Shown: positions 42,120 through 50,693, numbered from the stretch's first letter. The stretch: DNA of 64,000 nt from Bacteroidales bacterium UBA1180 (GCA_002310195.1 DBYS01000011.1:7515-71514), one strand, 5' to 3'. The notes: generated by a model from the letters alone, not told the origin. Numbers and translations are program-made.

Positions 42120-45100
42120 ATGAAAAAATCAATTCTTTTTTCCGTGCTTGTTGCAGGGACAACGCTCCTTCAGGCACAAAGTATCACTGTCCATCAAACA
42201 TGTGGGCAAAACGGACAAGTGGTAAAAGCAATTCCCCCCGAAGCAGCCCAAGCATTGGATCTTGGTCTCAGTGTCAAATGGGCGAATATGAATGTGGGAG
42301 CAGAATCCCCCGAAGACTACGGCAACTACTATGTTTGGGGAGAAACCTCAACCAAAGACACCTATAGTTGGGACACCTATTTTGACACCAACGATGGTGG
42401 TAACACATTTACGAAGTACAATAATGAAGGTGGCAAAACCGTTCTCGAGCCGGAAGACGATGCCGCTCATGTCAATTGGGGCGGTAGTTGGCGTATGCCG
42501 ACCGAGGCAGAATGGCAGGAACTCCGTGACAACTGCACATGGACGTGGACTACGCAGAATGGAATAAACGGCTACAAGGTCACGAGTAATAAAGCAGGCT
42601 ACACGGACAAGTTTATATTTCTTCCCGCGGCGGGCTACCGCGGCGGCAGCGGCCTCAACCGTGTGGGCTCCTACGGCTACTATTGGTCGTCGTCGCTCAG
42701 CGGGGGCAGCTCGTACAGCGCGTGGCGCTTGGGCTTCAATTCGGGCAGCCACTTCCTCAGCAACAGTAGCCGCTACAGTGGACCGTCCGTGCGGCCTGTG
42801 TTACTACCATCCTCAATCTCATATAGTTCATCTGCGAATGACACAATCCGCATTTACTCCAATGGATGCGACGACTACCAGACATTTATCGGTTCACACG
42901 GTGGTCAACTAACGATGACTGCTAATAGTGATCAGTGGTCACATTTTGTTCGTTGGCAAGATGGTAACACCGACAATCCAAGAACTATCACCACAAACGG
43001 CAATGCCAATTACACGGCTTATTTTGAAGCATATAAGTACTCAGTGCAGGTTCAGAGTAATGATGCTGCGAGAGGTAGTGGCTATATTTCAAAAGTAGTC
43101 AAAGAAAGCACAATTGAATACAATAAGTCTGCCGGCACTTTTGATGCGGGAAGTGAAGTGTTTCTTGCCTACCAAGCCAATTATGGTTATCATTTCGTTA
43201 AATGGAGTGACGGTAATACATCCCAACAGCGTTCTTTTATCTTGACAAAAGATACAACCTTTACTGCTACTTTTGCTAAGAACGTTTATTCCATCACAAA
43301 GAACGCCGAGCATGGCTCTATTTCTGGCAACACTTCAGCGGAATACTTGGACGAAGTAACGCTTACCGTTTCATCCGACTACGGCTATCATTTTAGTAAA
43401 TGGTCAGACGGGAATACCGATAACCCGCGAACAATCACTCTGACGAGCGACACGACATTTACTGCTCAGTTTGTAAAGAATAGTTACACAATATCCACTA
43501 ACTCCGCTAATCCTGAGTGGGGCACAACGGCTGGCGATACTGCGGCGTTGTATCTGGATGAGGTGGAGATTTCCGCTATTCCGAATTATGGTTACCATTT
43601 CGTACGTTGGAATGATTACAACACTTCTAATCCCCGCACAGTTTCTGTGACCGAAGACAAGATCTTTACTGCTACTTTTGCAAAGAATGTATATTCCATT
43701 ACCAAGAACGCCGAGCATGGTTCTATTTCAGGAAATAATTCAGCAGAGTATTTAGATTTCGTCACACTGACCGTCACTCCTGATTACGGTTACCATTTTG
43801 TACAATGGAGTGACGGCTTGAAAGATAACCCGCGTATTTTCCAAATAACCAAAGATACCGCCTTCGTTGCTCAATTTGCTAAGAACACTTACACCATCTC
43901 TTTACAACCGGATATGGCAGAACACGGGTCAGTAAGTGGTGCAGGTACGTTTGAGTATCTCGACGAGAAACAGATAGAAGCTACCGCAAACTATGGGTAT
44001 CATTTTGACCATTGGAGTGACTGGAATACTCAGAATCCACGTACAATAACGGTTACAGAGGATCAATCCTATCAAGCTTTCTTTGCTAAAAACGTATACA
44101 ATATTGCCAAAAATGCCGAACACGGCACAATTTCCGGAAATAGTTCTGCGGAGTATTTGGATTTTGTCACGCTGACCGTTACGCCCGATTATGGCTATCA
44201 TTTCACACAATGGTCGGACGGTTTGAAAGACAATCCGCGTATCGCGCAGATAACCCAAGACACCACCTTTACGGCAGAGTTTGCGTATGACCGCGTAGGT
44301 ACTTGTGGAAAAGACTTGGCATTGGTTTGGTCATACGACCCGAACGCAAAAGTGCTGACTATAGGCAATGCAGGTGAGTTTACCGAAAACATGCAGTTCG
44401 GCGTAGAAGCACCTGCTGAAATGGAAGAACTCGTTATCGGCAATAATGTTACCGCCATCGGCGAAAACGCATTCTCAAGTATCAGTACACTGAAGAAAAT
44501 CACCATCGGCGAATCTGTGAAAACCATTTATGACAGAGCATTCTATAACTGCGTGAACCTCGAGACAATCTTCAACTACCGCCCGACACCGACGAATGCC
44601 TACAGCACGGCTTTTGACGGAGTGGATAAGTTTGAATGCATTTTGTACGTTCTGCCGAACTCGATAGACATGTACAAGAATGCCTCTGTTTGGCGTGATT
44701 TCTATTACACCTACGCCATCGGAGCGGAAGAAGCAACTGTGACCACCAACGATGTACAAGTGGAACCGCAGGATAATGCAGCAACACTCACCTGGCCGAC
44801 AAGTAACGAAGCATTCTCCTATACCATTGAGATAACGAAAGACGGTGTAGTGTTCTGCCGCCTCACGTTCAATGCCAACGGTCAACTGACAGGTATCGCC
44901 TTTGCGCCCGGTCGCGACGGACAATCGATGGCACCGGCAGCCGTAATGACCGCCAACGGCTTGCAGTTCACCGTAACCGGCTTGAATAGCAACACGCAAT
45001 ATGGCTATAGTTTAACGGCCAAAGATGCCAATGAGCAACCGATTGCGACCTATTCCGGTAGCTTCACAACGACAAGCGAAGGTATCGCCACAGGAGTAGA

Positions 45101-45206
45101 CAACACGGCAGTTGAGTCCGAAATCACCAAAATCCTCCGCAACGGCGAGGTGTTCATCCTCCGCGACGGGAAGACCTACACCGTCCAAGGGCAGGAAGTG
45201 AGATAA
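42120..45206 (+). CDS. Secreted surface protein with FISUMP/C-type-lectin-like variable domain, InlB-type repeats and T9SS-like tail
   Basis: A 1028-residue exported protein; signal peptide MKKSILFSVLVAGTTLLQAQ. Residues about 45-230 form a FISUMP/DUF1566-type domain (DLGLSVKWANMNVGAESPED, WRMPTEAEWQEL, YYWSSSL, SVRPV). About 240-720 are seven or so divergent InlB-type repeats of roughly 65-70 residues (DYGYHFSKWSDGNTDNPRTI). About 725-870 are BspA-like leucine-rich segments (LVIGNNVTAIGENAF), then a fibronectin-like domain and a tail KILRNGEVFILRDGKTY like that of the protein at 20793. The lectin-like domain has the sequence character of a retroelement-diversified region. Likely a surface adhesin or receptor. 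Confidence 0.85.
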   Translation: MKKSILFSVLVAGTTLLQAQSITVHQTCGQNGQVVKAIPPEAAQALDLGLSVKWANMNVGAESPEDYGNYYVWGETSTKDTYSWDTYFDTNDGGNTFTKYNNEGGKTVLEPEDDAAHVNWGGSWRMPTEAEWQELRDNCTWTWTTQNGINGYKVTSNKAGYTDKFIFLPAAGYRGGSGLNRVGSYGYYWSSSLSGGSSYSAWRLGFNSGSHFLSNSSRYSGPSVRPVLLPSSISYSSSANDTIRIYSNGCDDYQTFIGSHGGQLTMTANSDQWSHFVRWQDGNTDNPRTITTNGNANYTAYFEAYKYSVQVQSNDAARGSGYISKVVKESTIEYNKSAGTFDAGSEVFLAYQANYGYHFVKWSDGNTSQQRSFILTKDTTFTATFAKNVYSITKNAEHGSISGNTSAEYLDEVTLTVSSDYGYHFSKWSDGNTDNPRTITLTSDTTFTAQFVKNSYTISTNSANPEWGTTAGDTAALYLDEVEISAIPNYGYHFVRWNDYNTSNPRTVSVTEDKIFTATFAKNVYSITKNAEHGSISGNNSAEYLDFVTLTVTPDYGYHFVQWSDGLKDNPRIFQITKDTAFVAQFAKNTYTISLQPDMAEHGSVSGAGTFEYLDEKQIEATANYGYHFDHWSDWNTQNPRTITVTEDQSYQAFFAKNVYNIAKNAEHGTISGNSSAEYLDFVTLTVTPDYGYHFTQWSDGLKDNPRIAQITQDTTFTAEFAYDRVGTCGKDLALVWSYDPNAKVLTIGNAGEFTENMQFGVEAPAEMEELVIGNNVTAIGENAFSSISTLKKITIGESVKTIYDRAFYNCVNLETIFNYRPTPTNAYSTAFDGVDKFECILYVLPNSIDMYKNASVWRDFYYTYAIGAEEATVTTNDVQVEPQDNAATLTWPTSNEAFSYTIEITKDGVVFCRLTFNANGQLTGIAFAPGRDGQSMAPAAVMTANGLQFTVTGLNSNTQYGYSLTAKDANEQPIATYSGSFTTTSEGIATGVDNTAVESEITKILRNGEVFILRDGKTYTVQGQEVR
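42633..42797 (+). other. Candidate diversity-generating retroelement variable region
   Basis: Codes for residues 172-226 of the secreted protein, from GYRGGSGLN to SVRPV. Of the 50 codons from 42633 to 42782, 33 end in C, many as AGC, GGC, TAC, CGC, CAC, CTC or TTC between fixed framework codons (GTG GGC TCC, TAT TGG TCG TCG TCG, GCG TGG, TTC AAT TCG). This is what adenine mutagenesis of AAC codons in a template produces, and the SVRPV end is where such regions stop. No template repeat or reverse transcriptase is in the window. Confidence 0.6.
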
Positions 45207-45226
45207 TAACTCCATAAGGTGAATTT

Positions 45227-45265
45227 AACAAGTTATCAGCGGCGTCACTGCCGCTGATACTTGTT
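45227..45265 (+). terminator. Terminator after the variable surface protein
   Basis: Long imperfect arms AACAAGTTATCAGCGGC (45227-45243) and GCCGCTGATACTTGTT (45250-45265) with a 6-base loop. Confidence 0.8.
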
Positions 45266-45314
45266 ATTCCCCAAGCGTTTCGAGCCACCGACAGACATCA
45301 GTCGATGCAATAAC

Positions 45315-45371
45315 TGCCAATATTTTAGCACTTATACATACAAAAACGCGCTAACTGCTAAAATTTTAGCA
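45315..45371. promoter_or_regulatory. Two palindromic operators of the hipBA module
   Basis: TGCTAAAATTTTAGCA at 45356-45371 is a perfect 16-bp palindrome. TGCCAATATTTTAGCA at 45315-45330 is the same with two arm changes. The centres are 41 bp apart, about four helical turns, and the downstream copy ends 6 bp before the -33 box of the hipB promoter. A HipB dimer pair binding cooperatively and blocking the promoter is the likely use. Confidence 0.75.
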
Positions 45372-45377
45372 CTTGTA

Positions 45378-45409
45378 TTTGCATATTTCATTTATTTTTT
45401 GTATCTTTG
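45378..45409 (+). promoter_or_regulatory. Promoter of hipBA
   Basis: TTTG at 45378-45381 and TATCTTTG at 45402-45409, 20 bp apart. Transcription starts near 45416, which excludes the in-frame start at 45407 and selects ATG 45434. Confidence 0.8.
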
Positions 45410-45433
45410 CAGCGGATTTTAATCGCAGGTGCT

Positions 45434-45733
45434 ATGATTGATGTTTTTGATACTCCCTCATCGGTTGCGCAAGCAGTCGCAAGTCGTGTAAAACAGCGCA
45501 GGCTGGCGTTACGGCTTACACAAGTGGAACTGGCTCAGAAAGCCGGGCTTCCGTTGGCAACTTATCGGCTCTTTGAAACAAAAGGGCAAATAGCATTTTC
45601 GGGCCTGCTGCAAATTGCGTTTGCACTGGATTGCATGAGTGACTTCAATGCGCTGTTTGCATCACAGGCCTGGGCAACAATGGACGATATGCTCAAGCAA
45701 TCAAAACCCGCTAAACGTGTTCGCCATGATTGA
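45434..45733 (+). CDS. hipB: HipB-like HTH antitoxin
   Basis: A 99-residue Xre-family protein. The HTH is RRLALRLTQVELAQKAGLPL ATYRLFE (about residues 25-52), with the second half LLQIAFALDCMSDFNALF typical of HipB. It overlaps the hipA gene by 8 bp. Expected to neutralise HipA and repress its own promoter through the two palindromes upstream. Confidence 0.85.
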   Translation: MIDVFDTPSSVAQAVASRVKQRRLALRLTQVELAQKAGLPLATYRLFETKGQIAFSGLLQIAFALDCMSDFNALFASQAWATMDDMLKQSKPAKRVRHD

Positions 45734-46814
45734 CATTCAGCAAATAGAAGTATGGATGCACGGCCATCAAGTAGGGCGTCTGGCACTCACACCGCAACGC
45801 CCGCAGACTTGTGCATTCGAATATACGACGGAGTGGCTGCAAGACGGATTCAGTATTTCGCCTTTCGAGTTGCCGCTTACGCCGGGATTGAAGATTGCGC
45901 CTTATAAGCCTTTTGACGGACATTTCGGTGTATTCACCGATAGCCTGCCTGACGGTTGGGGACAACTGATCCTTCATCGTCATTTGGCGCAGCAAGGGAT
46001 CAACAGTTTGTCACTCAATCCGTTGCAGCAACTCTGCTTGGTAGGCAGTAACGGCCGCGGGGCGTTGGAGTATCGTCCTGACGAGAGTCTCCGGAACACG
46101 CAAGAGTACTTGGATTTGGCGCAAATAGCTGCAGAGTCGTTTGCCATCCTCGAAGATGACAACTACACCGGAAAGCATATAGCTGAACTCGTACAACGCG
46201 GCGGTTCACCGGGCGGTGCCAGACCGAAAATCTTCATGAAACAAGGCGAGGATGAATGGCTCATTAAGTTCCGCGCCAAAAACGACAGGAAATCCGTCGG
46301 CCGCGAAGAATACCGCTACTCGCTATTAGCCAAACAATGCGGCATTGACATGCCGGAAACAAAACTCTTTGACGACCAATGGTTTGGCGTAAAACGTTTT
46401 GACAGAGTCAACGGCCACAAGTTGCATGTAGTCAGCGCATCAGGCATGTTGCAAGCCGATTACCGGATACCGAGTATTGACTATTTGCACCTGTTTACTA
46501 TTTCAGCACGTCTATCGCACTCAATGGAAGAGTTGTGGAAAATTTACCGGCTCATGTGCTTCAATGTACTGATCGGCAACCGCGATGACCACGCCAAGAA
46601 CTTTTCATTTATCTATGATAAAGGCTGGCGTTTTGCGCCTGCATACGACTTGCTCCCATGTGGTACTGCCGGAGACTACCACACGACTTCAGTTAACGAC
46701 AACCCGCTTCCCGAACGAGCAGATGTCATACATTTGGCTGAACGAGTAGGGCTTGATATCAAACAAGCTACGTATACATACGATCACATGCAATCTGTGT
46801 GCCACAAGCCATAG
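45726..46814 (+). CDS. hipA: HipA-family serine/threonine kinase toxin
   Basis: A 362-residue kinase. The N-terminal couple_hipA-like part includes FGVFTDSLPDGWGQLILHR, the nucleotide loop region is GGSPGGARPKIF around residues 158-168, and the catalytic loop NRDDHAKNFSFIYD is near 284-292 with the metal-binding DLLP motif after it. The ATG at 45726 overlaps hipB; longer frames upstream run inside hipB and are not starts. HipA in E. coli phosphorylates glutamyl-tRNA synthetase; the target here is unknown. Confidence 0.93.
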   Translation: MIDIQQIEVWMHGHQVGRLALTPQRPQTCAFEYTTEWLQDGFSISPFELPLTPGLKIAPYKPFDGHFGVFTDSLPDGWGQLILHRHLAQQGINSLSLNPLQQLCLVGSNGRGALEYRPDESLRNTQEYLDLAQIAAESFAILEDDNYTGKHIAELVQRGGSPGGARPKIFMKQGEDEWLIKFRAKNDRKSVGREEYRYSLLAKQCGIDMPETKLFDDQWFGVKRFDRVNGHKLHVVSASGMLQADYRIPSIDYLHLFTISARLSHSMEELWKIYRLMCFNVLIGNRDDHAKNFSFIYDKGWRFAPAYDLLPCGTAGDYHTTSVNDNPLPERADVIHLAERVGLDIKQATYTYDHMQSVCHKP

Positions 46815-46843
46815 CATAACAATCCGTTACACATCCACTTTCG

Positions 46844-46871
46844 AGCCCCCGTCGGGCACCGACCGAGGGCT
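46844..46871 (+). terminator. Imperfect hairpin, possible hipBA terminator
   Basis: AGCCCCCGTCGG and CCGACCGAGGGCT pair around a short loop with one bulge. No good T-run follows. The TTCGAGC within it recalls a tRNA T-arm but no tRNA fits. Confidence 0.4.
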
Positions 46872-46876
46872 TACCA

Positions 46877-46921
46877 AATGATATCCATAAGATATCCAAA
46901 TGATAACCATAGGATAAACCA
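46877..46921. repeat. Two imperfect 22-bp tandem repeats
   Basis: ATGATATCCATAAGATATCC and ATGATAACCATAGGATAAAC are adjacent and differ at few positions. They lie in the 348-bp gap between hipA and bamD, upstream of the AT palindrome at 46949. Confidence 0.7.
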
Positions 46922-46948
46922 CATTTTTTTACAATTGTCGCCTTATTA

Positions 46949-46971
46949 TATATAATACGTAGTATTATATA
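46949..46971. promoter_or_regulatory. Perfect AT-rich inverted repeat in the hipA-bamD gap
   Basis: Arms TATATAATAC and GTATTATATA are fully complementary with a GTA spacer, followed by TTTTTGTT. It could be an operator or a weak terminator. The rest of the gap up to 47107 shows no gene. Confidence 0.45.
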
Positions 46972-47107
46972 GTTTTTGTTCAAAAATCGGCAAAAACAAG
47001 GCCTGTTTCATCTGATCCATATAGCAGCGCGGAAGACAGATTTCCTTGAAGGCAAGCCGCTGAAATGCTGACACGGTTTAGCAAAATCACGAATTATTGC
47101 ACAATTA

Positions 47108-47139
47108 TTTGCAAATATCAAATAATTTTCGTAACTTTG
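47108..47139 (+). promoter_or_regulatory. Promoter of bamD-rpoZ-coaBC
   Basis: TTTG at 47108-47111 and TAACTTTG at 47132-47139, 20 bp apart, with the start codon at 47163. Confidence 0.8.
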
Positions 47140-47162
47140 CAGGCTTTTTGGCATAGAACCAA

Positions 47163-47984
47163 ATGCGTAACACACACAATCACATAGTGCGTGCAGTAGT
47201 CGCAACGGCCGTTGTACTACTGCTAGTAGGTTGCGGCGAGTACCAGAAGCTGCTGAAGTCGAAAGACCCTGACGAGAAGTATCAGGCAGCGCTCAGGTAC
47301 TTCAACGACCGGCAGTATGTGCGTGCGCAGACGCTGCTCGACGATGTGGTGGTCTATTACAAAGGCACCGAGCGCAGCGAAGATATCATCTGCTACCTGG
47401 CGCGCTGCTACATGGGCAACAAGGATTATGCGACGGCAGCCGAGTACTACGAAGCTTACACCCGCAATTACCCAAAGGGTAAGTACATCGTTGAGGCACG
47501 TTACCAGATCGGTCACTGCTACTATATGGATGCGCCGGACGCAAGGCTTGACCAGGACATAACGAAGAAAGCCATCAAATGGCTGACGGAGTTCGTGGAG
47601 CTCTTCCCCGACAGCCCGTATGCCCCGGACGCTTACAAGCAGATCGATGAGATGAACGACCGGCTGGCGCAGAAGGAGTACTATAGTGCGCAACTGTACT
47701 ACAATCTCGGCACGTACCTGGGCAACAACTACCTCTCCGCGGAGATCGTGGCCAAGAACGCCATTAAGCATTACCCCGGCAACAGTTACACCGAAGAGCT
47801 GAGCTGGATCATCCTCGAGTCGAAGTACCAGCAGATGGTCAACTCGTTTGAGGAGAAGAAAGCCGACCGTGCGCGCGCCACGGAGGACGAGTACTACAAC
47901 TTCATCACCGATTTCCCGACCAGCAAGCACCGCCAGGCCGCCGAGAAGATCAAGAAGGATGTGGACAAAGTGCTGAGGAAATAA
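47163..47984 (+). CDS. bamD: Outer-membrane assembly lipoprotein BamD
   Basis: A 273-residue TPR lipoprotein of the BAM complex, which folds beta-barrel proteins into the outer membrane. Lipobox LLLVGC lies at residues 20-25, followed by GEYQKLLKSKDPDEKYQAAL and TPR helices AAEYYEAYTRNYPKGKYIVEA and FVELFPDSPYAPDAYKQIDE. The C-terminal helix KHRQAAEKIKKDV is also typical. First gene of a unit with rpoZ-like and coaBC genes. Confidence 0.93.
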   Translation: MRNTHNHIVRAVVATAVVLLLVGCGEYQKLLKSKDPDEKYQAALRYFNDRQYVRAQTLLDDVVVYYKGTERSEDIICYLARCYMGNKDYATAAEYYEAYTRNYPKGKYIVEARYQIGHCYYMDAPDARLDQDITKKAIKWLTEFVELFPDSPYAPDAYKQIDEMNDRLAQKEYYSAQLYYNLGTYLGNNYLSAEIVAKNAIKHYPGNSYTEELSWIILESKYQQMVNSFEEKKADRARATEDEYYNFITDFPTSKHRQAAEKIKKDVDKVLRK

Positions 47985-48028
47985 TCAGCCGACAACCGAC
48001 AGAAAACAACTAAATCACACATAATCTT

Positions 48029-48382
48029 ATGATTACACCAACATTCAATTTGGATTACAAGAAAAGCAAAGCCCCGAAGACGACCATCACCCGTGACATG
48101 AACGAGCTCACGAGCCGTGTAGGCAACGTGTATGAGGCCGTAGCTATCATCAGCAAACGCGCCAACCAGATCAGCTCGTCGCTGAAGAAGGAGTTGGACG
48201 CCAAGCTTCAGGATTTCAGCGTCGATCGCGGCGATATCGAAGAGACCTTCGAGAACAAGGAGCAGATTGAGATCTCGCGTTCGTACGAGGTGCTGCCCAA
48301 GCCCACGCTGATCGCTACGCAGGAGCTCATCGACAATCAGATCGTCTGCAACAACGGCAGCCGTGACGAGATGCTGCGCTGA
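48029..48382 (+). CDS. RNA polymerase omega-like (Rpb6-type) subunit
   Basis: A 117-residue protein with the Rpb6/omega core TSRVGNVYEAVAIISKRANQIS (residues about 29-50), shown here as RVGNVYEAVAIISKRANQ, and a C-terminal extension ending NNGSRDEMLR usual in Bacteroidetes. It lies between bamD and coaBC, the standard order in this phylum, and its stop overlaps the coaBC start by one base (TGATG). Confidence 0.85.
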   Translation: MITPTFNLDYKKSKAPKTTITRDMNELTSRVGNVYEAVAIISKRANQISSSLKKELDAKLQDFSVDRGDIEETFENKEQIEISRSYEVLPKPTLIATQELIDNQIVCNNGSRDEMLR

Positions 48383-49641
48383 TGGATCTGACAGGCAAAC
48401 ACATTGTAATCGGTATAGGTTCGGGAATTGCGGCATACAAGATTCCCGAACTTATTCGTCTGCTGCGCAAGCGCGGAGCGGAGGTTAAGGTCACGACCAC
48501 CCGGCATGCCCTGGAGTTTGTGACCGATCTGACCTTGCAGACCCTGAGCGGTCACAAGGTGTATAGCGATGTGTTCGCCGCCATCAATGACCATTCGACC
48601 GAGCATATCTCCCTACCCGACTGGGCAGACGCGATGATCGTAGCTCCGGCTACGCACGACGTGATCTGCAAGTACGCCGCAGGCATTGCCGACGATGCGC
48701 TGACCACAACGCTCGCCGCGATGCGCAAGCCCGTGGTGATCGCCCCGGCGATGAACGACAAGATGTATGCCGGCGAGGCGCTGCAAGCGGCTATGGAGAC
48801 ATTGGCCGGCCGCACGAATATCGATGTGCTCGACTGCGCTGAAGGGTTCCTGGCCTGCGGTACCAACGGCCGCGGACGGATGCAGGAGCCCGAGGCCTTG
48901 CTCGAAGCTGTTGAGGCAGCCTTGACGCCGAAAGACCGCGTCGGACAGAACGTACTGATCACCGCCGGGCCGACGCGCGAGGCGATCGATCCGGTGCGGT
49001 TCATCAGCAACCACTCCTCGGGCAAGATGGGCATCGCCCTTGCGCAGGCACTGCTGCACCACGGCGCGAACGTGACGCTGGTGATGGGGCCGACGGCCGA
49101 ACAGTGGTCACCCGTGCTCTATCACCCGGCCATGCATGGCGTGGGACGGCTCACGCGGATCGATGTCGTTTCTGCCCGTGAGATGTACGAAGCAGCCACC
49201 GCAGCGTGGAACACGGCCGATATGGCTGTTCTCGCCGCAGCGGTTGCAGACATGACTCCCGCACATGTGGCGGATCACAAGATGAAGAAAGGTCAGGATC
49301 TGACGGACTCCATCGCCCTGGTTGAGACGCAGGATATAGCCCGCGCATTGGGCGAATCAAAGCGCGCCGGCCAATGTTTGGTCGGCTTCGCGCTGGAAAC
49401 CGACAACGAGCAAGCGAACGCCCTGAAGAAACTCGACAGCAAGCACCTGGACTATATAGTAATGAACACGCTGCGCGAGGCCGGTGCAGGTTTCGGCACA
49501 GACACAAACAGCGTGACGATATATCAAAAATCAAAAATAGCCGGCACGGCGAAAAATCAAAAATTCGAAGGCGGCAGCCTTCGTCTGCCTTTGGCCAGCA
49601 AGCAGCAGATCGCCGAGCAGATCATCGGTGTGATAGGCTAA
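48382..49641 (+). CDS. coaBC: Bifunctional phosphopantothenoylcysteine synthetase/decarboxylase
   Basis: Makes 4'-phosphopantetheine for coenzyme A. The 419 residues hold the CoaC flavoprotein half (GIGSGIAAYKIPELIRLLRK, NDHSTEHISLPDWAD, APAMNDKMY, and the substrate-clamp ACGTNGRGRM) and the CoaB half from about residue 190 (TAGPTREAIDPVRFISNHSS GKMG, AAVADMTP). Near residues 382-402 the usual short segment before the C-terminal helix is enlarged by a peptide (KSKIAGTAKNQKFEGGSLR) encoded by a hairpin repeat that is found elsewhere between genes. Confidence 0.95.
   Translation: MDLTGKHIVIGIGSGIAAYKIPELIRLLRKRGAEVKVTTTRHALEFVTDLTLQTLSGHKVYSDVFAAINDHSTEHISLPDWADAMIVAPATHDVICKYAAGIADDALTTTLAAMRKPVVIAPAMNDKMYAGEALQAAMETLAGRTNIDVLDCAEGFLACGTNGRGRMQEPEALLEAVEAALTPKDRVGQNVLITAGPTREAIDPVRFISNHSSGKMGIALAQALLHHGANVTLVMGPTAEQWSPVLYHPAMHGVGRLTRIDVVSAREMYEAATAAWNTADMAVLAAAVADMTPAHVADHKMKKGQDLTDSIALVETQDIARALGESKRAGQCLVGFALETDNEQANALKKLDSKHLDYIVMNTLREAGAGFGTDTNSVTIYQKSKIAGTAKNQKFEGGSLRLPLASKQQIAEQIIGVIG
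49523..49583 (+). repeat. Intergenic-type hairpin repeat inside coaBC
   Basis: ATCAAAAATAGCC-GGCA-CGGC then AAAAATCAAAAAT (49530-49564) matches the intergenic element at 60370-60404 (ATCAAAAATAGCCC-GAA-GGGC then ACAAATCACAAAT). The stem is GCCG/CGGC here and GCCC/GGGC there, so the differing bases keep pairing. A second hairpin, CGAAGGC/GCCTTCG at 49566-49583, follows directly. The reading frame is kept throughout. Confidence 0.85.
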
Positions 49642-49661
49642 CAGGCCGACGGATTGGCCGG

Positions 49662-50693
49662 TTAACTTGCATAGGAGTGCAGTCCGCCAAGCAGATACGT
49701 CACTCCGAAATACGTGAACAGAACAAACATGAACGCCACGATGGCAGCCACGTGGTAAACGGTTTGGGCTGTTTCTTTTTGCACTTTCCTCGCGAGCCAC
49801 GGCCAATGAAGCAGTGCGGCATACACGAGCATCGTGATCAGCGCCCACGTCTCCTTCGGATCCCATCCCCAGTATCTACCCCATGACATGTTTGCCCAGA
49901 CGGCACCGATGAATATGCCTGCTGTGAGGCAGAACAGTGCCGGGTAAAGAAGCAGTTGTGACAGGCACATGAGCCGTTCTCGGCGACTCGGCATGCACAG
50001 CCCAAGCAGTCCGTTGATCATCATTACTGCAAACAATGTGTAGGCGAGCATGATTACCGACACATGTATTCCCAGCAACGGCGTCTGCAGCACCGGTTGC
50101 AATGGAGGTTTAGGCGTCACAACCTTCGTCATCACAATAGCCAGAACCACGATCATCACCGCTAACGCCGACAGCAGCGCTACCGCTTTGCTGCGCGACC
50201 ACTGCGTTGTGAGGTTATGAAAGAGCGCACGGAAACATGTGCGGCGCTGGAAGAAGAACGCTATCATCGCCACCAGCAGCATCGCATAGCCGGTGTAGGT
50301 GATGCCAATGCCCCACGGGTCATAGTTATACGCCAGCACTACACCTGCCTGATCGCTGTCGTAATCCGATTGGCAGAAACGGTAACCGTGATACTTGAGC
50401 GGTTTGTTCATCCGCACTATGCCTTCGTCAACGGTCAAGCCACTATTTTGCGGTGCTTTGCTCCTGTCCAGCATTCGCAGTTCGGATATAAAATCCACAG
50501 GATTATCCTGTTCGTCACTGACGATCCGAAAATCCCAGAGAAACAAGCTAATCTCCGAATCAGGCACACGTTCCGCTTTATCTGCACGAACATGCACTTC
50601 GCCTTGCCTGCCGAAGAAATGCGTCACACAAGCCCCCGCGACAATGGTCACGAGGGCTATGTGCAACAATAAGGTTACAGGTTTATATCGCAT
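49662..50693 (-). CDS. Fused CcsB-CcsA (ResB/CcsA) cytochrome c biogenesis protein
   Basis: About 343 residues. The N-terminal part resembles a shortened ResB/CcsB (helix ALVTIVAGACVTHFFG, soluble part, helix), and the C-terminal part is CcsA with the haem-handling WGRYWGWDPKETWAL motif and flanking helices. It exports and attaches haem to apocytochromes. The ATG at 50693 (MRYKPVTLLL) is preferred over 50714 because it leaves a short overlap with the upstream gene. It follows a di-haem protein gene, so it probably matures that product. Confidence 0.85.
   Translation of the reverse strand: MRYKPVTLLLHIALVTIVAGACVTHFFGRQGEVHVRADKAERVPDSEISLFLWDFRIVSDEQDNPVDFISELRMLDRSKAPQNSGLTVDEGIVRMNKPLKYHGYRFCQSDYDSDQAGVVLAYNYDPWGIGITYTGYAMLLVAMIAFFFQRRTCFRALFHNLTTQWSRSKAVALLSALAVMIVVLAIVMTKVVTPKPPLQPVLQTPLLGIHVSVIMLAYTLFAVMMINGLLGLCMPSRRERLMCLSQLLLYPALFCLTAGIFIGAVWANMSWGRYWGWDPKETWALITMLVYAALLHWPWLARKVQKETAQTVYHVAAIVAFMFVLFTYFGVTYLLGGLHSYAS

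Noticed and set aside
46835..46871. tRNA 3' end or attachment site, from TTCGAGCCCCCGTCGGGCACC
   Set aside because: The T-stem does not pair and no acceptor 5' strand or anticodon arm is present.
46877..46975. Replication origin with DnaA boxes
   Set aside because: The TATCC-like words do not match TTATCCACA, and no dnaA or other origin genes are nearby.
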